Positions 43,593 through 56,200 of a stretch of DNA of 64,000 nucleotides are shown here, one piece after another. The stretch spans positions 214,664-278,663 of the forward strand of contig MEHQ01004440.1 of assembly GCA_008828725.1 (NCBI GenBank), given 5' to 3'. The notes beneath the pieces are model-generated. The model was given only the letters and a program-made list of their open reading frames with translations. It was not told the DNA's origin and made no database searches. This DNA comes from Saccharina japonica. Lineage: Eukaryota; Sar; Phaeophyceae; Laminariales; Laminariaceae. Made by a program: the position numbers and the translations under genes. Numbering within the stretch: position 1 is the stretch's first letter; each line of letters begins with the position of its first letter.

Positions 43593-46500
43593 ATGAGGAC
43601 CACATCTCTGTGCATCTTGGCAGCCTGCTGCGGGCCCGCCTCGGCCTTCTTGCCGACCCCCGTCACGGGCTTCGCTGGGTCCACAGCCTCCCTCGCCCGC
43701 GCGCAGCAGTGTTCGGCAGCAGCGTCGCTGTCGTCGCCACTACGCATGAAGGCCGGAGGCGGGGGAGACAACGGGGCACCTTGGGAAGCTTTGACGACCG
43801 ACCTGGCCAAGAAGCTTGCTGTCGCGGCGACGGTCGCAGCTGTGACCTTTGCGGCACCTGGGGATGCTCTGGCGGCTCGGTCGGGCGGGAGGATGGGTGG
43901 GCGATCGTTCTCTTCCCCCTCGGTGAGAGCTTGTGGTAACGAGAGGAAGAAGTCAGCCTTGCAACAATCTCTGGGTGGTCATGGGATCATGATACAGCAG
44001 TACGAGGCTTGACCTCAACATCACAGCACACTCGTGTCGGCGGGGCTTTATGATGTTGCTCTCTGGTCAAAGTTGTAAGGAACGTTTGTGTATACAAATC
44101 AACACTTAAACGGTCTTACATTTCCGTACTGAGTGGTGTACTTGGCAAGCTAAACAAGCTTGAGCTTTCCATGATAACGAAGGTAACCTACAGCAGTAGA
44201 TTGGCCTCGTGGTTCATACCTGGTATATGCAGCAGCATTGCCAAGTTGCGGCACGTATACTACGAAATAGAGGTATCATAGAAGGTTGGCCAGAGAGTAC
44301 CTGGCGCTTCTTGCTGCTATATACAAGGTGCAGCAGTAGCAGCAGCAGCAGCAGCAGTGTTGATGATGCAGTGCCTTGTTCTGTGTTGTAAGCAGTTATT
44401 ATAGCTATAATAAGCAGTACCTGGTACAGACGTCCAGACTACAGACGACGAGTGTATGATAGAGTGATAGAGTGGGGTCGGTCGGTCGGTCTGTTCGGGG
44501 TGTGAGTCACACCGCGTCGTGACATGTGACATGTGTTGACACCGGACATGGCCACCCACATCCCATCACTAACATCACCCATCATCTGATAATATCACCG
44601 TTACCCTCCGCCTCAACTTGGAGGTGGTACTCGTAGTGGAAGACGACGGTGGTGGTGCTTTTGTCTATCAACAGCAGCAGTGTTAGTCTTTACTACAACG
44701 GTATGTACTCGTACAGTACAGGACACCTAATAAGAAACAGGAACCATGGTCCAGGCTGGATTTCTTATTTGAGAGAGGGTGATTTATTCACTAATTTCAA
44801 GATAACGACTCCCGAATTTCTTATTTTATTCCAAAATCTCAGCCTGGTTTTCTTATTACTCGTTCGTAGCCTGTTTCTTACTACAATAGTAGGTGTCCTG
44901 TACTGTACAGTACCTCTGGTATTCAAATACGAGCTGCGTATTCTTCTTGCTGCGCTGCGACGATTGATGTGCCGGGAGCCGGAGAGGCTTGCGCCGTACT
45001 CGTACTCGTCGTAACTACCGTATATAGATCGATTGACTCTGCCAGTAGTACCGTTGCCCCTCGTCCCCCCGAGCAGCACGCGCCCCTTTTCAAGCAGCGA
45101 CATATTCCTCTCCCGTGGCGATGCGGTGATAGGTGATGCCCAAGTGTATAGTCTACGTAGCAGGGTCTAGAACTCTACCAACTATTTTATTCTGGTAGAA
45201 TCGAGGGGAGTCACCGGTCAGAGTTCAATCGCGAGGAAAAAGTATAAAACGCGCGAACGGTTAACACGCAGCTTGCAGAGCCGAGTATCGACCGATCGGG
45301 AGAAGTCACAGCTGTCCAAGAGCTGTCGTGTATTTTCCTAGTTTTCTTTATACAAAAACTGGTGTATTCAAAAGTATGCAGCATTCTCGTGCGAGTACCC
45401 ATCGTACTGGCTGTAGATCGATTTACTCTGCCGGTAGTCCCGGTAGAACCGTTGCCCCTCGTGCCCCCCAGCAGCACGCGCCCCTTTTCAAGCAGCGAGA
45501 TATCCTGCTGTCTATGCACCAGTAGCAACAAAACTACCGAGTACCACACACAGCAGCAGCGGGGCATTTTAACTGCCGTATTCGTACGTACAGAACACCT
45601 TTTAGTAGTAAGAAACAGGCTATAAGAACGCCAGGCTAATATTTAGAGGAAAATACGAAATTCGAGATTCGTTATCTTGAAATTAGTGTAGAAAACACCC
45701 TCTCTCAAATATGAAATCCAGCCTGGGCCAGGTTTCCTGCTTCTTGTTAGGTGTCCTGTTATTGTATATAGTACATTATCATTCCGTGTTTTAACGTTTT
45801 AACGCGTGGCTTCCCACCGCGCCCAACCGCTCCCGTCCCCACCGTTGTTTTCTTGCAGCGCTCCGCCGCCCCGTCTCGCTCCTACGCGCCGTCCCGATCG
45901 TACGGAGGCGGCGGGCCTTCCATCATCCCCGTGCCGGTGCCGATGGGAGGGTACGGTTACGGGTCGCCATTCGGATCGCCTTTCGGGTTTTCCCCGTTCC
46001 GTTCGTCGGGGGCGTTATTCTACGGGGGCGGTTTCGGAGTGGACCCCATTGATTTGCTGGTCCTCGGTGGCGTGGCGTACGGGGTTTCGCAGCTGGTGAA
46101 GGTGCGAGCAGGCGGTAGCGCTTCGGGGAATCGGGGGGGTGGGGGGAGTAATCTGGGGAGATGGCGGTGGGTTGGGGGGTTGGGGGGGGTGAGGGGGTGA
46201 TTACTTTGGTCGTTTGGATTGTTGGGTGTATAGTAGGTGCCACTGGTTTTGCAGCAGGATATGGCGGTGGGAGGGAGGGTGAAGGGTTAAAGCTGTGTTG
46301 TTTTAACGGTCGTCGGTGAGGTGACAGTACGCGGTGGTGGGGTGGGGGTGAGTGATGGGGGAGAGGGAGGGGCTAGGCGAGGGGGCGTGGGGGCAGCTGG
46401 GTGGACGCAGAGATGAGGAGCTGCACTGCGGTTTCCACGTTGGTTGTGATTGTTCTATATAGCAGGCGGTGGGGAGGCGGGGTGAGGGGGCTCACCATGC

Positions 46501-49500
46501 GTCTTTTTATGTTGGTGGCGAAAGTTCATTCAATAGCAGGAGATGGCGGTGGTGGTAGTGGTAGTGGTGATGGTGGTGGTGGTGGTGGTTTGGGGGGGGT
46601 GATGCGGTGACCTGCCTGACTACGGCTTGGTTGAGGCCACTTGCTTGACGTGACCATTTTAATCGGCGGCTGCGGCGCGTTTTCTCTCTGGGTGGGTTTG
46701 TCGTCGGATAGTTCATGGGATGGGGAGGGGGGGGGGAGGGGGTAGCTCAACTATGTAATGAGTATTCCCGCGCCTACAGCTCGTGTTCTGTACGATGTCG
46801 ATATTCTGCAAGTTGTCGAAATGCACGCTCGTCCTGATCGATTCGCGGTTTCCCACTGCAGATATGTGTGACCCATGACCCCACACTAATTCCAAGTAAT
46901 TCTTCCTCAAAAACGCGGTGCCCGTAACCCTTTCTGACTGCAGATATGTATGACTCACGACCCCACACTAATCCCAAGTAATTTGTGCTCAAAAACACGG
47001 GTGCACTTCTTAAAGGGGTAACATATACCCCACCGCACTGGCCATTAATGTAAGCCACGTTAGTACTCTATTACGACCGTCAAACAGGGCTTATGTTACC
47101 GGCCAGAGTGGTGTGGCGTCTTTTCTTACCTTGCCTCTCGTGGTGGTGGTGTTGTACGCGTCTCCTGTCAAGCAGGGCGGAGGCCCGAGCTTTGGCAACC
47201 TGGACGACTCCCCCCCGTCTAGCCTGGGGGAGGGGGTTGACGTCTTGAAGCTGCAGGTGGCGATCAACTGCGGCGACCGGAGCCGCAACTCTATCCTCGG
47301 TGAGTTGTTTTTTCTCTATTTTGTTTTTTACATGCAATGTGTTTCGCGGGACCATACTCGTAGTAATAGCAATCAATCACGACTCGTAACAGATACAAAC
47401 AACTGTACCTGGGTATATGCTAGTGTTTTAATTCCTGCGACGCACATGATTCATACAACTGATACAACGTTTTTCCACCACACAGGGGGCTTCCATCCGA
47501 GGGGACACCCGGTCCCCACGCGCCCACTATTAAGCCGCTTGTCATACGAGGCATATACGAGGTCGTATAAAACACCCGTAGTATATACGCGCGATCGAAG
47601 TATCACATGTACTCAGGTGGCAAATAGGAGTTCGACCAAATCCTCGATCTCACAGCTGCTGCTGCTGCTGTTTTTTTGTTGTTTTTCAACATATAGTTCA
47701 TAGACCTCATATGTATGACGCATGCTTTATGCGGGTTTACACCGCGTAGGCGGTTTTTATCCGGGGGGGGGGGCACCCAGTCCTCCGCGTCCACGCTTAC
47801 ATTTCCCATCATCTCATACAACACATAACATTCATACACCTTATACAGCGCATACAACCCATTTTTACACCGCGCAGGTGTCCTGGAGGACGTTTCCAAC
47901 CGAGGCGACACCCAGTCCCGCACCGGGCTCGCCGAGGTGGTGAGCGAGATTAGCCTTGCTCTCGCACGCCGATCGAACGACTGGGTGGCGTCGGCCAGCG
48001 AGCTGGAGCACTTCAGCAACCGCAACGCCGAGCGCGCCGAGGCTACGTTCAGCCAGTACACCATCCAGCTGAGGACGAAGGTGAGGCGCTCCCGAAGTTC
48101 GCACAGTCTAGACGTAGCTGTTGCGTGACTGTTGCGTGGCTGTGTGTTGCCTGCGTAGTGGCTGGTGTGTAGTACTTGGCTGCTGCGTAGTAGCGTGATG
48201 TTTAGCTTGCGCAGCTGCGGAGCGCAGCGTTGTATGATATATAACAACGTCTGATACGGCGGGGCCAGAAGGTGAGTCGCTCCCAAGTTGGCGCAATCTA
48301 TACGTAGCTGTTGCGTGGCTGTTGCGTGGCTGTTTGTTCCCTGCGTAGTGGCTGGTGTGTAGTACTCGGCTGCTGCGTAGTGGCGCGATCTTAAGCTTGC
48401 GCAGCTGTTGGGTAGGTTTTGCGTAGTAGGTGTTGCGCAGTAGGTGTTGCGTAGCATGTGTTGGGTAGCTGTTGCATAGCTGTTGCGTAGCTGTTGCATA
48501 GCTGTTGCGTAGCTGTTGGATATCAGCTGTTGCATATCAGCTGTTGCGTAGCTGTTGAGTTAGACGCAGTTACGACTGATCGATGTATTCCCCCCTTATT
48601 TAGACGCAGTTGTAATTGACCGATAAATGCACCTTTTATAGGTAGACGCCAAGTTGTGAGTTGCTCGATCAAAGTACCTCATTCAGACGCAGGGTTTCCA
48701 AGGGGCCCCGCCGCCTACTGGTTGAGTACCGGGGGATGAACCTGACCCCCCCCCCCCCCCCCCCCCCCCATTGTTTGCCGTTTTTTGTTTTCGCCCCATG
48801 AAGATCGAGCGCGAAACGAACTCCGTCATCGGAGGGAAGAACATGTCCGCCGAGCGCTCCTCGGGAGGTTCTCCAGGGTCGTCCGGCGCCCCGACGGTGG
48901 CCGTGGTTAACCTTGTCCTGGCCCTCCGCGGGGATGCGATGAAGAGGCTTGGTCTCGACAGGAGCGTCAGCAGCATGTCAGGTCAGTAGTAGAGTGTCAC
49001 GACTTGGCTCCGCTTCGAAGTTGATTGATATACGCAGTCAGCCTAACTTATAATTGCTGCTTATGTGGAGGACAGGTTTTGGGAATGGTTCGTAGAATGG
49101 TCGTTGCACATGTAGTTGACTCGAAATCCCGGGTGTGTCGCAAGTTGAAAAGGGAGAGCATCACCATCATCAGGCGTCCCTGTTTACTCCGAGTACTGCT
49201 GTCTGCTCCTGGTGAACACTCCACACACTCCCACATACGAACACAACACTCACCCAACATCCGCGCCGTATCCTCCCGCCCGCCCCCCCCGAACTCTACC
49301 TATTGCCGGCACAAAAAAACATGACATATATATGACGCGACACACAGGCCTCCGCGCAGCCTTAGAAACTCTTGCCGCGGGCGCCCTCTCCGACGGAGGC
49401 GAGAATGTCCTCGCGGCCGAGGTGCTCTGGACCCCGGAGGAGCCGTGGGAGGTGTTGACGAGGGAGGACGCCATCGAAGACTTCCCGGAGTTGATGGATT

Positions 49501-49505
49501 TGTAA
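43593..49505 (+). CDS. Plastid-targeted DUF1517 membrane protein, 6 exons
   Basis: Exons 43593-43922, 45859-46101, 47176-47299, 47878-48080, 48804-48981 and 49348-49505 join in phase to give 411 aa. Residues 1-18 are a signal peptide ending ASA, followed by F19: the ASA-F junction of bipartite plastid targeting in algae with secondary red plastids. Residues 73-94 (KK, a hydrophobic run, then ALA) look like a second, thylakoid-type sorting signal. A Gly/Ser/Arg-rich stretch follows (96-128), then a hydrophobic segment at 173-190 that could span the membrane. Residues ~205-411 match the DUF1517 family as I know it, including the near-terminal AEVLWTPEEPWEVLTREDAI (383-402). The Arabidopsis member FLAP1 is linked to photoprotection under fluctuating light (recalled, not searched), so a role at the thylakoid or envelope is likely but not shown here. 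Intron 1 (1.9 kb) carries two family C MITEs. The first exon has codon and GC character like the rest of the gene. Confidence 0.9.
44720..44899. mobile_element. MITE family C, copy 3 (in intron 1 of the DUF1517 gene)
   Basis: 180 bp, ends AGGACACCTAATAAGAAACA and AGGTGTCCT, with GTACTGTACAGTAC-type sequence inverted on both flanks. The interior CAAGATAACGACTCCCGAAT is shared with the copies at 33309 and 62662. Confidence 0.82.
45007..45505. repeat. ~95-bp direct repeat in DUF1517 intron 1
   Basis: 45020-45105 and 45412-45505 share TAGATCGATT, ACTCTGCC, CCGTTGCCCCTCGT and GCAGCACGCGCCCCTTTTCA + AGCAGCGA. The pair sits between two family C MITEs. Confidence 0.7.
45592..45757. mobile_element. 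MITE family C, copy 4 (in intron 1 of the DUF1517 gene)
   Basis: 166 bp, ends AGAACACCTTTTAGTAGTAA and CTTCTTGTTAGGTGTCCT. It has the same orientation as the copy at 3181 and the opposite orientation to its neighbour at 44720, 0.7 kb upstream. Confidence 0.8.
47466..47800. repeat. Two copies of the exon 4 acceptor boundary in DUF1517 intron 3
   Basis: TTTTTCCACCACACAGGGGG ... CCGAGGGGACACCCGGTCCC (47470) and TTTACACCGCGTAGGCGG ... GGCACCCAGTCCTCCGCG (47735) parallel the true boundary TTTTTACACCGCGCAGGTGT ... CCGAGGCGACACCCAGTCCC (47863-47918). Confidence 0.72.
48110..48560. repeat. GTAGCTGTTGC tandem repeat (DUF1517 intron 4)
   Basis: Units of 12-15 bp (GTAGCTGTTGCATAGCTGTT). Includes a larger ~193-bp duplication that carries the exon 4 donor region. 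Confidence 0.7.
48265..48320. repeat. Duplicate of the exon 4 donor in DUF1517 intron 4
   Basis: CAGAAGGTGAGTCGCTCCCA + AGTTGGCGCAATCTATACGT + AGCTGTTGCGTGG copies 48075-48127, donor GTGAG included, 193 bp downstream. Confidence 0.78.
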
Positions 49506-51137
49506 AACGTACGTAGAGGAGGAGGATAAGGAGGAAGAGAAAGAGGGGGGACGCGATTGACAGACTTCCCCGAAGCTGACGGATTTGTAAAACGTTGCGT
49601 ATAAGTAAAGACGTTACGTACAGGATGATGAGGAGTTGGAAGAGGAGGGGGTAGATGTTGAAGGCGTTTTTTTCTAGGGGCAGTCGTGGGAGTTTCTAGA
49701 GAGAGTGGAGGCGTGCTTAATGTTGTGGAGTGCGGCGCCAAGAGGCAATTGGTTCTCCAGGCGTCTTCTCCAGGGGCAGTACGTAGTCGTCGTCGGAGCA
49801 CAGAAGAGACGGGGGGGAGTTTTGTTTGGTTGTGGTTTGTTTTGTGGCTTCAGGAGGCGATTTTTCTTGAGCGCAGCAGCAGCAGCAGCAGTGTCTCACG
49901 AGCGTGCTGGACTTTGGGGTCCATAGACGACGCGTTGAACGTGTTACGTGTTCACCGCCGTGGTGGGGGGATGTTGATTTGGCCGCTGCTTTGCCGGAAT
50001 TTGCGCCGAAAATGGGTGGCACAAAAAGCCGACTGAAGTTGTCGTCAGTAGGACGAGATAGCTGTGGAGGTACTGTACGCGGGAAGCACTTTTTTATTTT
50101 GCACGTTCCAAGAGCTTCGCCGTTCTTCTCGAGAATGGGGCTGGGACAAGGAATGGCGTGGAAGAACACGCGGTTATGGAATGTCTCTGTGTCGAAAGCG
50201 AAAGGTTTCTCGGAGAGGTCGTATCCGTTTGTGATATTTGCTGTCGAACAGTACTGAGTCGCTTCGGGCCGGCGTTCCACACTTCTCCCTTGGAGTGCGT
50301 TTTATTTGGGTTTTGCTTGTTTAGCGGGTGTGCTGTTGTTGTGCAAGCAGAAGTATAGTGGTGGAAACGTAGAACCCCGCGGGGAACGGTGCAGCACATG
50401 CAGGGTAAATGGCAGGGGCCGGGTGAGACCTTTCAAAGCCAAACGTTACTTTTAGATGTTCGGAGTATCGGAGGAAGGGTGTGGATGTGTTTCGTAGAGA
50501 TTTTCGTTTTTGCCAGGCACCGGTATTTGTTAATATTCAGCCGATGTTCGAGTGCAAAATATCAAGGCTCCGAAGAAAATATCATCGATATTTGACTTGG
50601 AAGAAAGAACGCAGCAAAATATCATAGCCCCGAAAAATGCATCATCCAGCCCAGTCGCCCTAGTAAAGTGTTTTCGTTCGTTCGTTTGTGCCGTTTAGTT
50701 CATTCGTTGGAGAACCCCCTCGGATTTTCTACTCTCGGGTTTCGATTCTAGGTCCTGACTATTGTGCGTCGCACACGTCCACTCTCAATTGGTCATCTGT
50801 CATCACCTTACTGACCGTCACCAAGTGTCAGCTCCTCTCGGGGGCGCGGTTGTCTAGCTGCGGTTGAATCGGCAGCGCGTGACCCTTGTCTGCAAAATCA
50901 ACCGATCAATGCGTCTACCCTGCCCCAGGCCAAACCACGCATTTACTCGAGCTAGGGGTGTCGTTCGTTTTTGAGTCCGCCTGCGGTCATAGACAGATTA
51001 TGTGTCTCCACGGCAACCTGCTGGCAACTCGCGCCTCCTCGTTATGCCTCCGCTCCCTTTTCGTCACCCAGTGCCGCTTGAACCACTCGCACCTTCGCTT
51101 CCACGCGTAGCATGTGGTCGTCGTACTTTTATCTCTA

Positions 51138-51172
<35 letters not shown>

Positions 51173-52494
51173 GACTCTCGTTTGGTGCTATCCTTGCGAT
51201 GTGGATATTCCACAGTTTACTGGGGTCTTCTGTGGTGAAACTCCGAATGCGTCTAACCGTCATCTAATGATGCGGGCGTAAACATGTTTATTTACAGAAA
51301 GAAGCAAGCTACTGTAGTTAGGTTCTGACCAGAAGCCTGACGGCGGCAGGCTGTGCCAAATAACACGCCTCGACCTAAGCGTACAGCAGTGTATGGGTAT
51401 ATGAGTGATTAATCCTTGGGAATAATACCGTTTTTCCTTGGGTAACTCTGGATAATGCCGTTTTTCCTGGCGATGAATTTCGAGGTGGAGAATGTTCGAT
51501 GTTTCCAGCACGAGCAACAATGATTTCGGGTACTGTGGTTTGAGCGCCAGATTAATTATTTGCGAAGACGTATGCTATCTCACATTACCGTCGTGATCTG
51601 TGAATCTATGGCGGGAGTAGGGGATGAAAGGAGACTTTTATCCGGGGGAACGGGGTTCCTTGCGATCTCTAGCATTGTACCTTTTTCTTAGTTTTTATTT
51701 TGTTTGGTGTGACTACGTGCTGTAATATTTTCCATGTTGATTGTTTATGTCTGGGATCGAGGGAGAGGTTTTCACTTATCATCGGGATGAGTTTCCTCTT
51801 GATATTGGAGTGTTTTGGACTTGAGATTGTACGAGTCTTGATTTGAGGATATGGTGTTCGAGTTGCAGATTTGATTTTGAGTTTCCGAGTTTGGTATGAG
51901 TTCATTATGATTTTGCGATGCACCGAGCAGGGGGGAACTTATTATCATCGTGTACAAAGAGCAAGGGGGATGTTGATTGCGCTCAATACCACAACGCATA
52001 AGATCCATCGTACAGTAGGAGTTCCACATGCTTAATAGGGATTATTGTAGTGGGATATGGGACATCGGGATATTTATGAGCCACTCGATGTCACTCGATG
52101 GTTTGGGCCGAGTCAGCTCGTTAGCAATGGGAATGATGCTTAAGAGAGCTTCTTTCGTGTTACTGCTGTCTTGAGCCACCACGACGCCTGCCTGTGCCAA
52201 ATGCGTGTACACCTTTAGAGACCAATCAACACCAATGGACATATCACTTGGCAGGAGACATGGGGTACGACTTTGATCTTCCCTTGCTGGTAGTTTTGAA
52301 CTAAAAACCAGGTGATGCCCACTTCGGCAGGACCCAGCTTCAGGTCTACATTCGGCTTTTCACAGGCATGATGGCGTTCCGGTGCAGGGAACCCATCATC
52401 TAACCTCCATCGTTCAAGCGAGGAGCTACGTACAACCCGACCCCCGTTCTAACGATGGACCCTCCGCGTAGCACGGGCCACGGAAGTCGTACAC
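49506..52494. other. Gene-free region downstream of the DUF1517 gene
   Basis: Starts with a repeat of the stop-codon region (GACTTCCCCGAAGCTGACGGATTTGTAAAACG at 49562-49593 resembles 49481-49510). A CTG run occurs at 51140-51170. No gene recognised. Confidence 0.45.
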
Positions 52495-53240
52495 ATCACA
52501 GTATTTCCCTCCGGCACCCAGCGCGCTGCAACACCCCTCCTGCCCGACGCATAACTATCGTCGGTACAAATGGGCATCCCGGTCAAGGCCGGGTAACAGT
52601 GTGTGTGCCTTCCTCCTCCATCCCCGTCGTCAGTCCGGCGTTCTAACACCCCCACTGTCCGACGTGTTGACTGTCGTCGGCCCAGAGCGGGCTTCCCTGC
52701 CGACGCATGCTACGATAGAGGTGCACCATGTTTTTTTCTGAGCTCCTCACTTAAGGAGCGTCATACCTCACCGAAAAAAGGATTTTGGAGGAAAATGAAA
52801 GTGCTGCCGGATGAGAAATCTCATGACCGAAGTATACTTGAAACATGATTCAGAACAAAAATCAAAGTCCGACGGGTTTGGGTTAAGGAGCCCGATCGTT
52901 CAGAAAACGATCCAGCCAAAACGTGCTACCTCTACCGTAGCACGTGTCTGCCGTCAGGTGCGCCTTTGCTTCTCGGCGCCCCCGTCGCTGCACCATCCCC
53001 CCAGCCTGGCGCATGTGAGCGTCGGTGCCGAGCGGGCATTCCAGCGATTAACCAATCTTCCCTTCGTCCTCGGCTCCCCGTCGCTGCGATACCCCCCCAG
53101 CCCGGCGCATGCGAGCGGTGGTGCCAACCGGGCATCCCGGTTAGAGTCCGGTAACAGCGAGTGTGCCTTCCTCCTCCGTTCTACCCCGCCGGCCCGAGGA
53201 TTGGTGCCCTTCCTTAGGCGACGCTGACCTTGTACCGTGG
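52495..53240. repeat. ~105-bp degenerate tandem repeat
   Basis: Four or so units containing GTGTGCCTTCCTCCTCC, CCCCCAGCCTGGCGCATG and GAGCGGGCATTCC / CCGGGCATCCCGGT variants. Family A copy 4 is inserted in one unit, dating the array before that insertion. Confidence 0.6.
52703..52947. mobile_element. DNA transposon family A, copy 4 (6-bp TSD CTGCCG)
   Basis: 245 bp, inverted termini ACGCATGCTACGATAGAGGT and, reversed, ACACGTGCTACGGTAGAGGT. It is flanked by perfect CTGCCG repeats (52697-52702 and 52948-52953). It interrupts a ~105-bp tandem repeat. Confidence 0.85.
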
Positions 53241-56200
53241 CGAGACGCGCGTCCGTGCTGGTCCTTGTATGTTACTCAAACAGCAGAACTCGACCAACTG
53301 ACGCGTCGCACTCCTCCCAAGCGTCCCTCGTCGTTGGTAGAACTCAGCCTGCGCGTCATGAAGCAATCTGCTCGACTTTTGCTGCCCACGACGCCGTCCA
53401 AGAAGAGTACATTCCCATCGTCGCAAAAGCTGGGTGGCTTTTTTGCTCCAACAACCACGTGTCACACACACAAAAACAAAGACTCGCCCTTCTTACAAGC
53501 AAGAACCCGAGGAAGGCGCTCATCTTCGCCGACCCGTTCGTCAATAGCATCAGGGACCCCGGGGGAAGACAAAGGGGGCTTGGCACTCATCGATTATCGA
53601 GGGCCTGCTGCTACATTTTTCGCGGAGTTTCGGCACTCACCGATGGAGAGGCTGCTGCCTAAGCTATTCGTTCAAAACGGCTTCAAAATCGAGAATTACC
53701 ATGCCTTGTACCAGGTACGTACTTATACGACAATACGAAACAGAGCACCTCGGGCGGGGGATCACACGGATAAGCCAGTGTTCGGACCTCGGGGGGAAAC
53801 AACAAAATGAGGCCTGGCGCTCGCCGTCGAGGGAAATTCTTCTGGCTGGTATCGGTGCTCGACAATGACGGAGAGTCGGCTGCTTCGATATGTGTGGGGT
53901 GGCGTTCGAAATTTCTTCAAAATCGCAAAACAGTACCAGAGTCATGCCTGTGGTAGGAAGTGGATTGAAAAAAGGAGACACCAAGTACATATTACAATGT
54001 CCGAATTTCCCTTGCAGGACCGCAGTAGACACTGGGGAATATGATCCCCACGTTGCCAATATAGGAACACAACCGCCCGCTTCCACTAAGAAGCCGTCCT
54101 GGCAGCCGCTTTCTAGGCACCGAGGGCAATTCTACCTTATGACAAACTGTTCGTGACAAGGGAGACTATAACTTAGGGGAACCTCACGTAGCTCCACAAA
54201 CAGCCGTGCACTACATACTACCAGGTACAAATCACGTATCTATCCCATGCCAGGGCCGTTTGAAGGCAGGCATCATTACTGCAATACAAACCATCGCGCC
54301 ATTGACCCCTCTTTTCCCGTTGCCGGTTAACATTCTAACCACGGTAAGGAAAAACACGTTACTAATCGTTCCGTCACATACCAGAGCACAACACGCCCGA
54401 AAGGCCGATAACATTCATTCGGACCCCGATCTCTTTCTATGACAAAAACGTGCTGATGGCCCGATTTACCTCCGCTGCTACTAGATTCCACCTCCTACTA
54501 CACTGTTCCTCGGCAGTCAGCCTATCTACCTTGCCTGCAACCCCCCAGCAGCTTCCGTGGGAGGAGTGGTGGCCTACTGCGCGGCAAATACAACTCAATT
54601 TTTGCATATATAGCCCAAACAATTTGTCCCGAACGGGGTTGGTTGCAGTAAGCCAGTCCCATCCTCCATGTATATTTATAAAAATTAAAAACAACTGTGA
54701 GTTCGAGGACTTCATCGAAACCCATCTTTGCAAGCTGTGTGTGATACTTCGATCACGCGTACACTCAAGGGTTGTATATGTCCTCATGCAGGATGTATAT
54801 TCATCCTGTATATATACAGTAAATACAAAAACATTTTTTTAAATATATGTACAAATAAATATATATCAGACATCACATGCATACACACATCTCTTGGTCT
54901 ACCAGGTACTTGGTTTCCGCCACTCAACAATCCTACCGTAGTCACTAGCACAAGGAATGCCTCTTTGGTCACAATGCTTACGTAGTACTCAGCACAATCT
55001 TGGGATTTTAGGAAGCATTGAACTCTCATTTGACGAAACCAAACGACGATGGCAGCATCGATTATTGTAAGACAACACGAAGCACACCGGGCAACTGGGC
55101 TAAGTAACGAACGATACCCGGAATGCCCGAACTGCAATGCAAGTACGATACTACTACTGTAGTACGGCACGCGCACAGGGTGGCAATACTCATGCTGCAG
55201 CGCGCTCCCACTAGTACCGCAGTAGGGGATTGATAAGACCGCACGGCAAACATATTTTTGTTTCGTCGTTTTACATACATGGGCCCCAAAATTGTTAAGC
55301 TTTCACAATATACAGTAAACGCTTTCATGCACGCCGCTCTTCATCCTACTGTTGCCCGCAGAAGCGCACGCTTCCACGCAAAAAATGCGCTATTTTCAGG
55401 AACGCGGCATCTGCTATATTATTAGTATTCCTCCTGTTCTCTATAGCCTAAAAACAATCCGGTTGACTCCTTTCCCCTACGCAACCACTTTCTATTTGCC
55501 CTGACATCTGGCTCTAAACCATTGAGGCTAGAACACTCCTCCTCTTTCTATCGGCACTGCGTTTATTTCCTCGTCTCCTGACGTCCTTGAAATTTAAAAG
55601 TCACTGACCACTGCCAAAAAGCTCTGAAAGTTATTCCAAGCAACATGTTGGTTGTCCCAGAAGCGATTGCGGTCTGAGGCCGCGACTTGAAACGCACCAG
55701 CAACAACTGCAGTCTAAGGGGTACTACTATTTCTGTCTTTTTTGTCTCATCCTGTTAATTCATGACGTTCCCGACCCACCGGTGCTCGTTTTGAAAAAAG
55801 GCGCGTCTTGGAGAGGCGAAGGAGAACCCGTTGCGCGAAATACCTGCAGGGTCGGACAAGGCGGCAAATAGTTGATTTAGTTGTTTCTCACGAACGCCAG
55901 GATTTTCACAGATGTTTTGCTGCGCCTGCTTACGCTTACACATTGTCGTTACTTTACTATCATTGCCACTACTGTTGTAACCACTACCTGCTGGCATTGC
56001 TGTGAATACTATACATCGTGCACCACTTGAAAATGCTCAACGCACAAATCATTTTCGTTTGATGAGACTCAAGGGCTAAACGCCCTGGAGAACTATACAT
56101 CGTGCTTGTTACTGCCATTTCTCGCCACTGCCGCTACGAGGGATTCCTTGTGCCGAAGGCAAACCCTTTTTTTACGCTCTCGATTTATTTGCCCCCTAAT

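Noticed and set aside
53163..53810. 215-codon open frame, with a 141-codon frame overlapping in another frame
   Set aside because: No recognisable domain in either, and two overlapping frames of similar quality; the upstream part is the ~105-bp tandem repeat.
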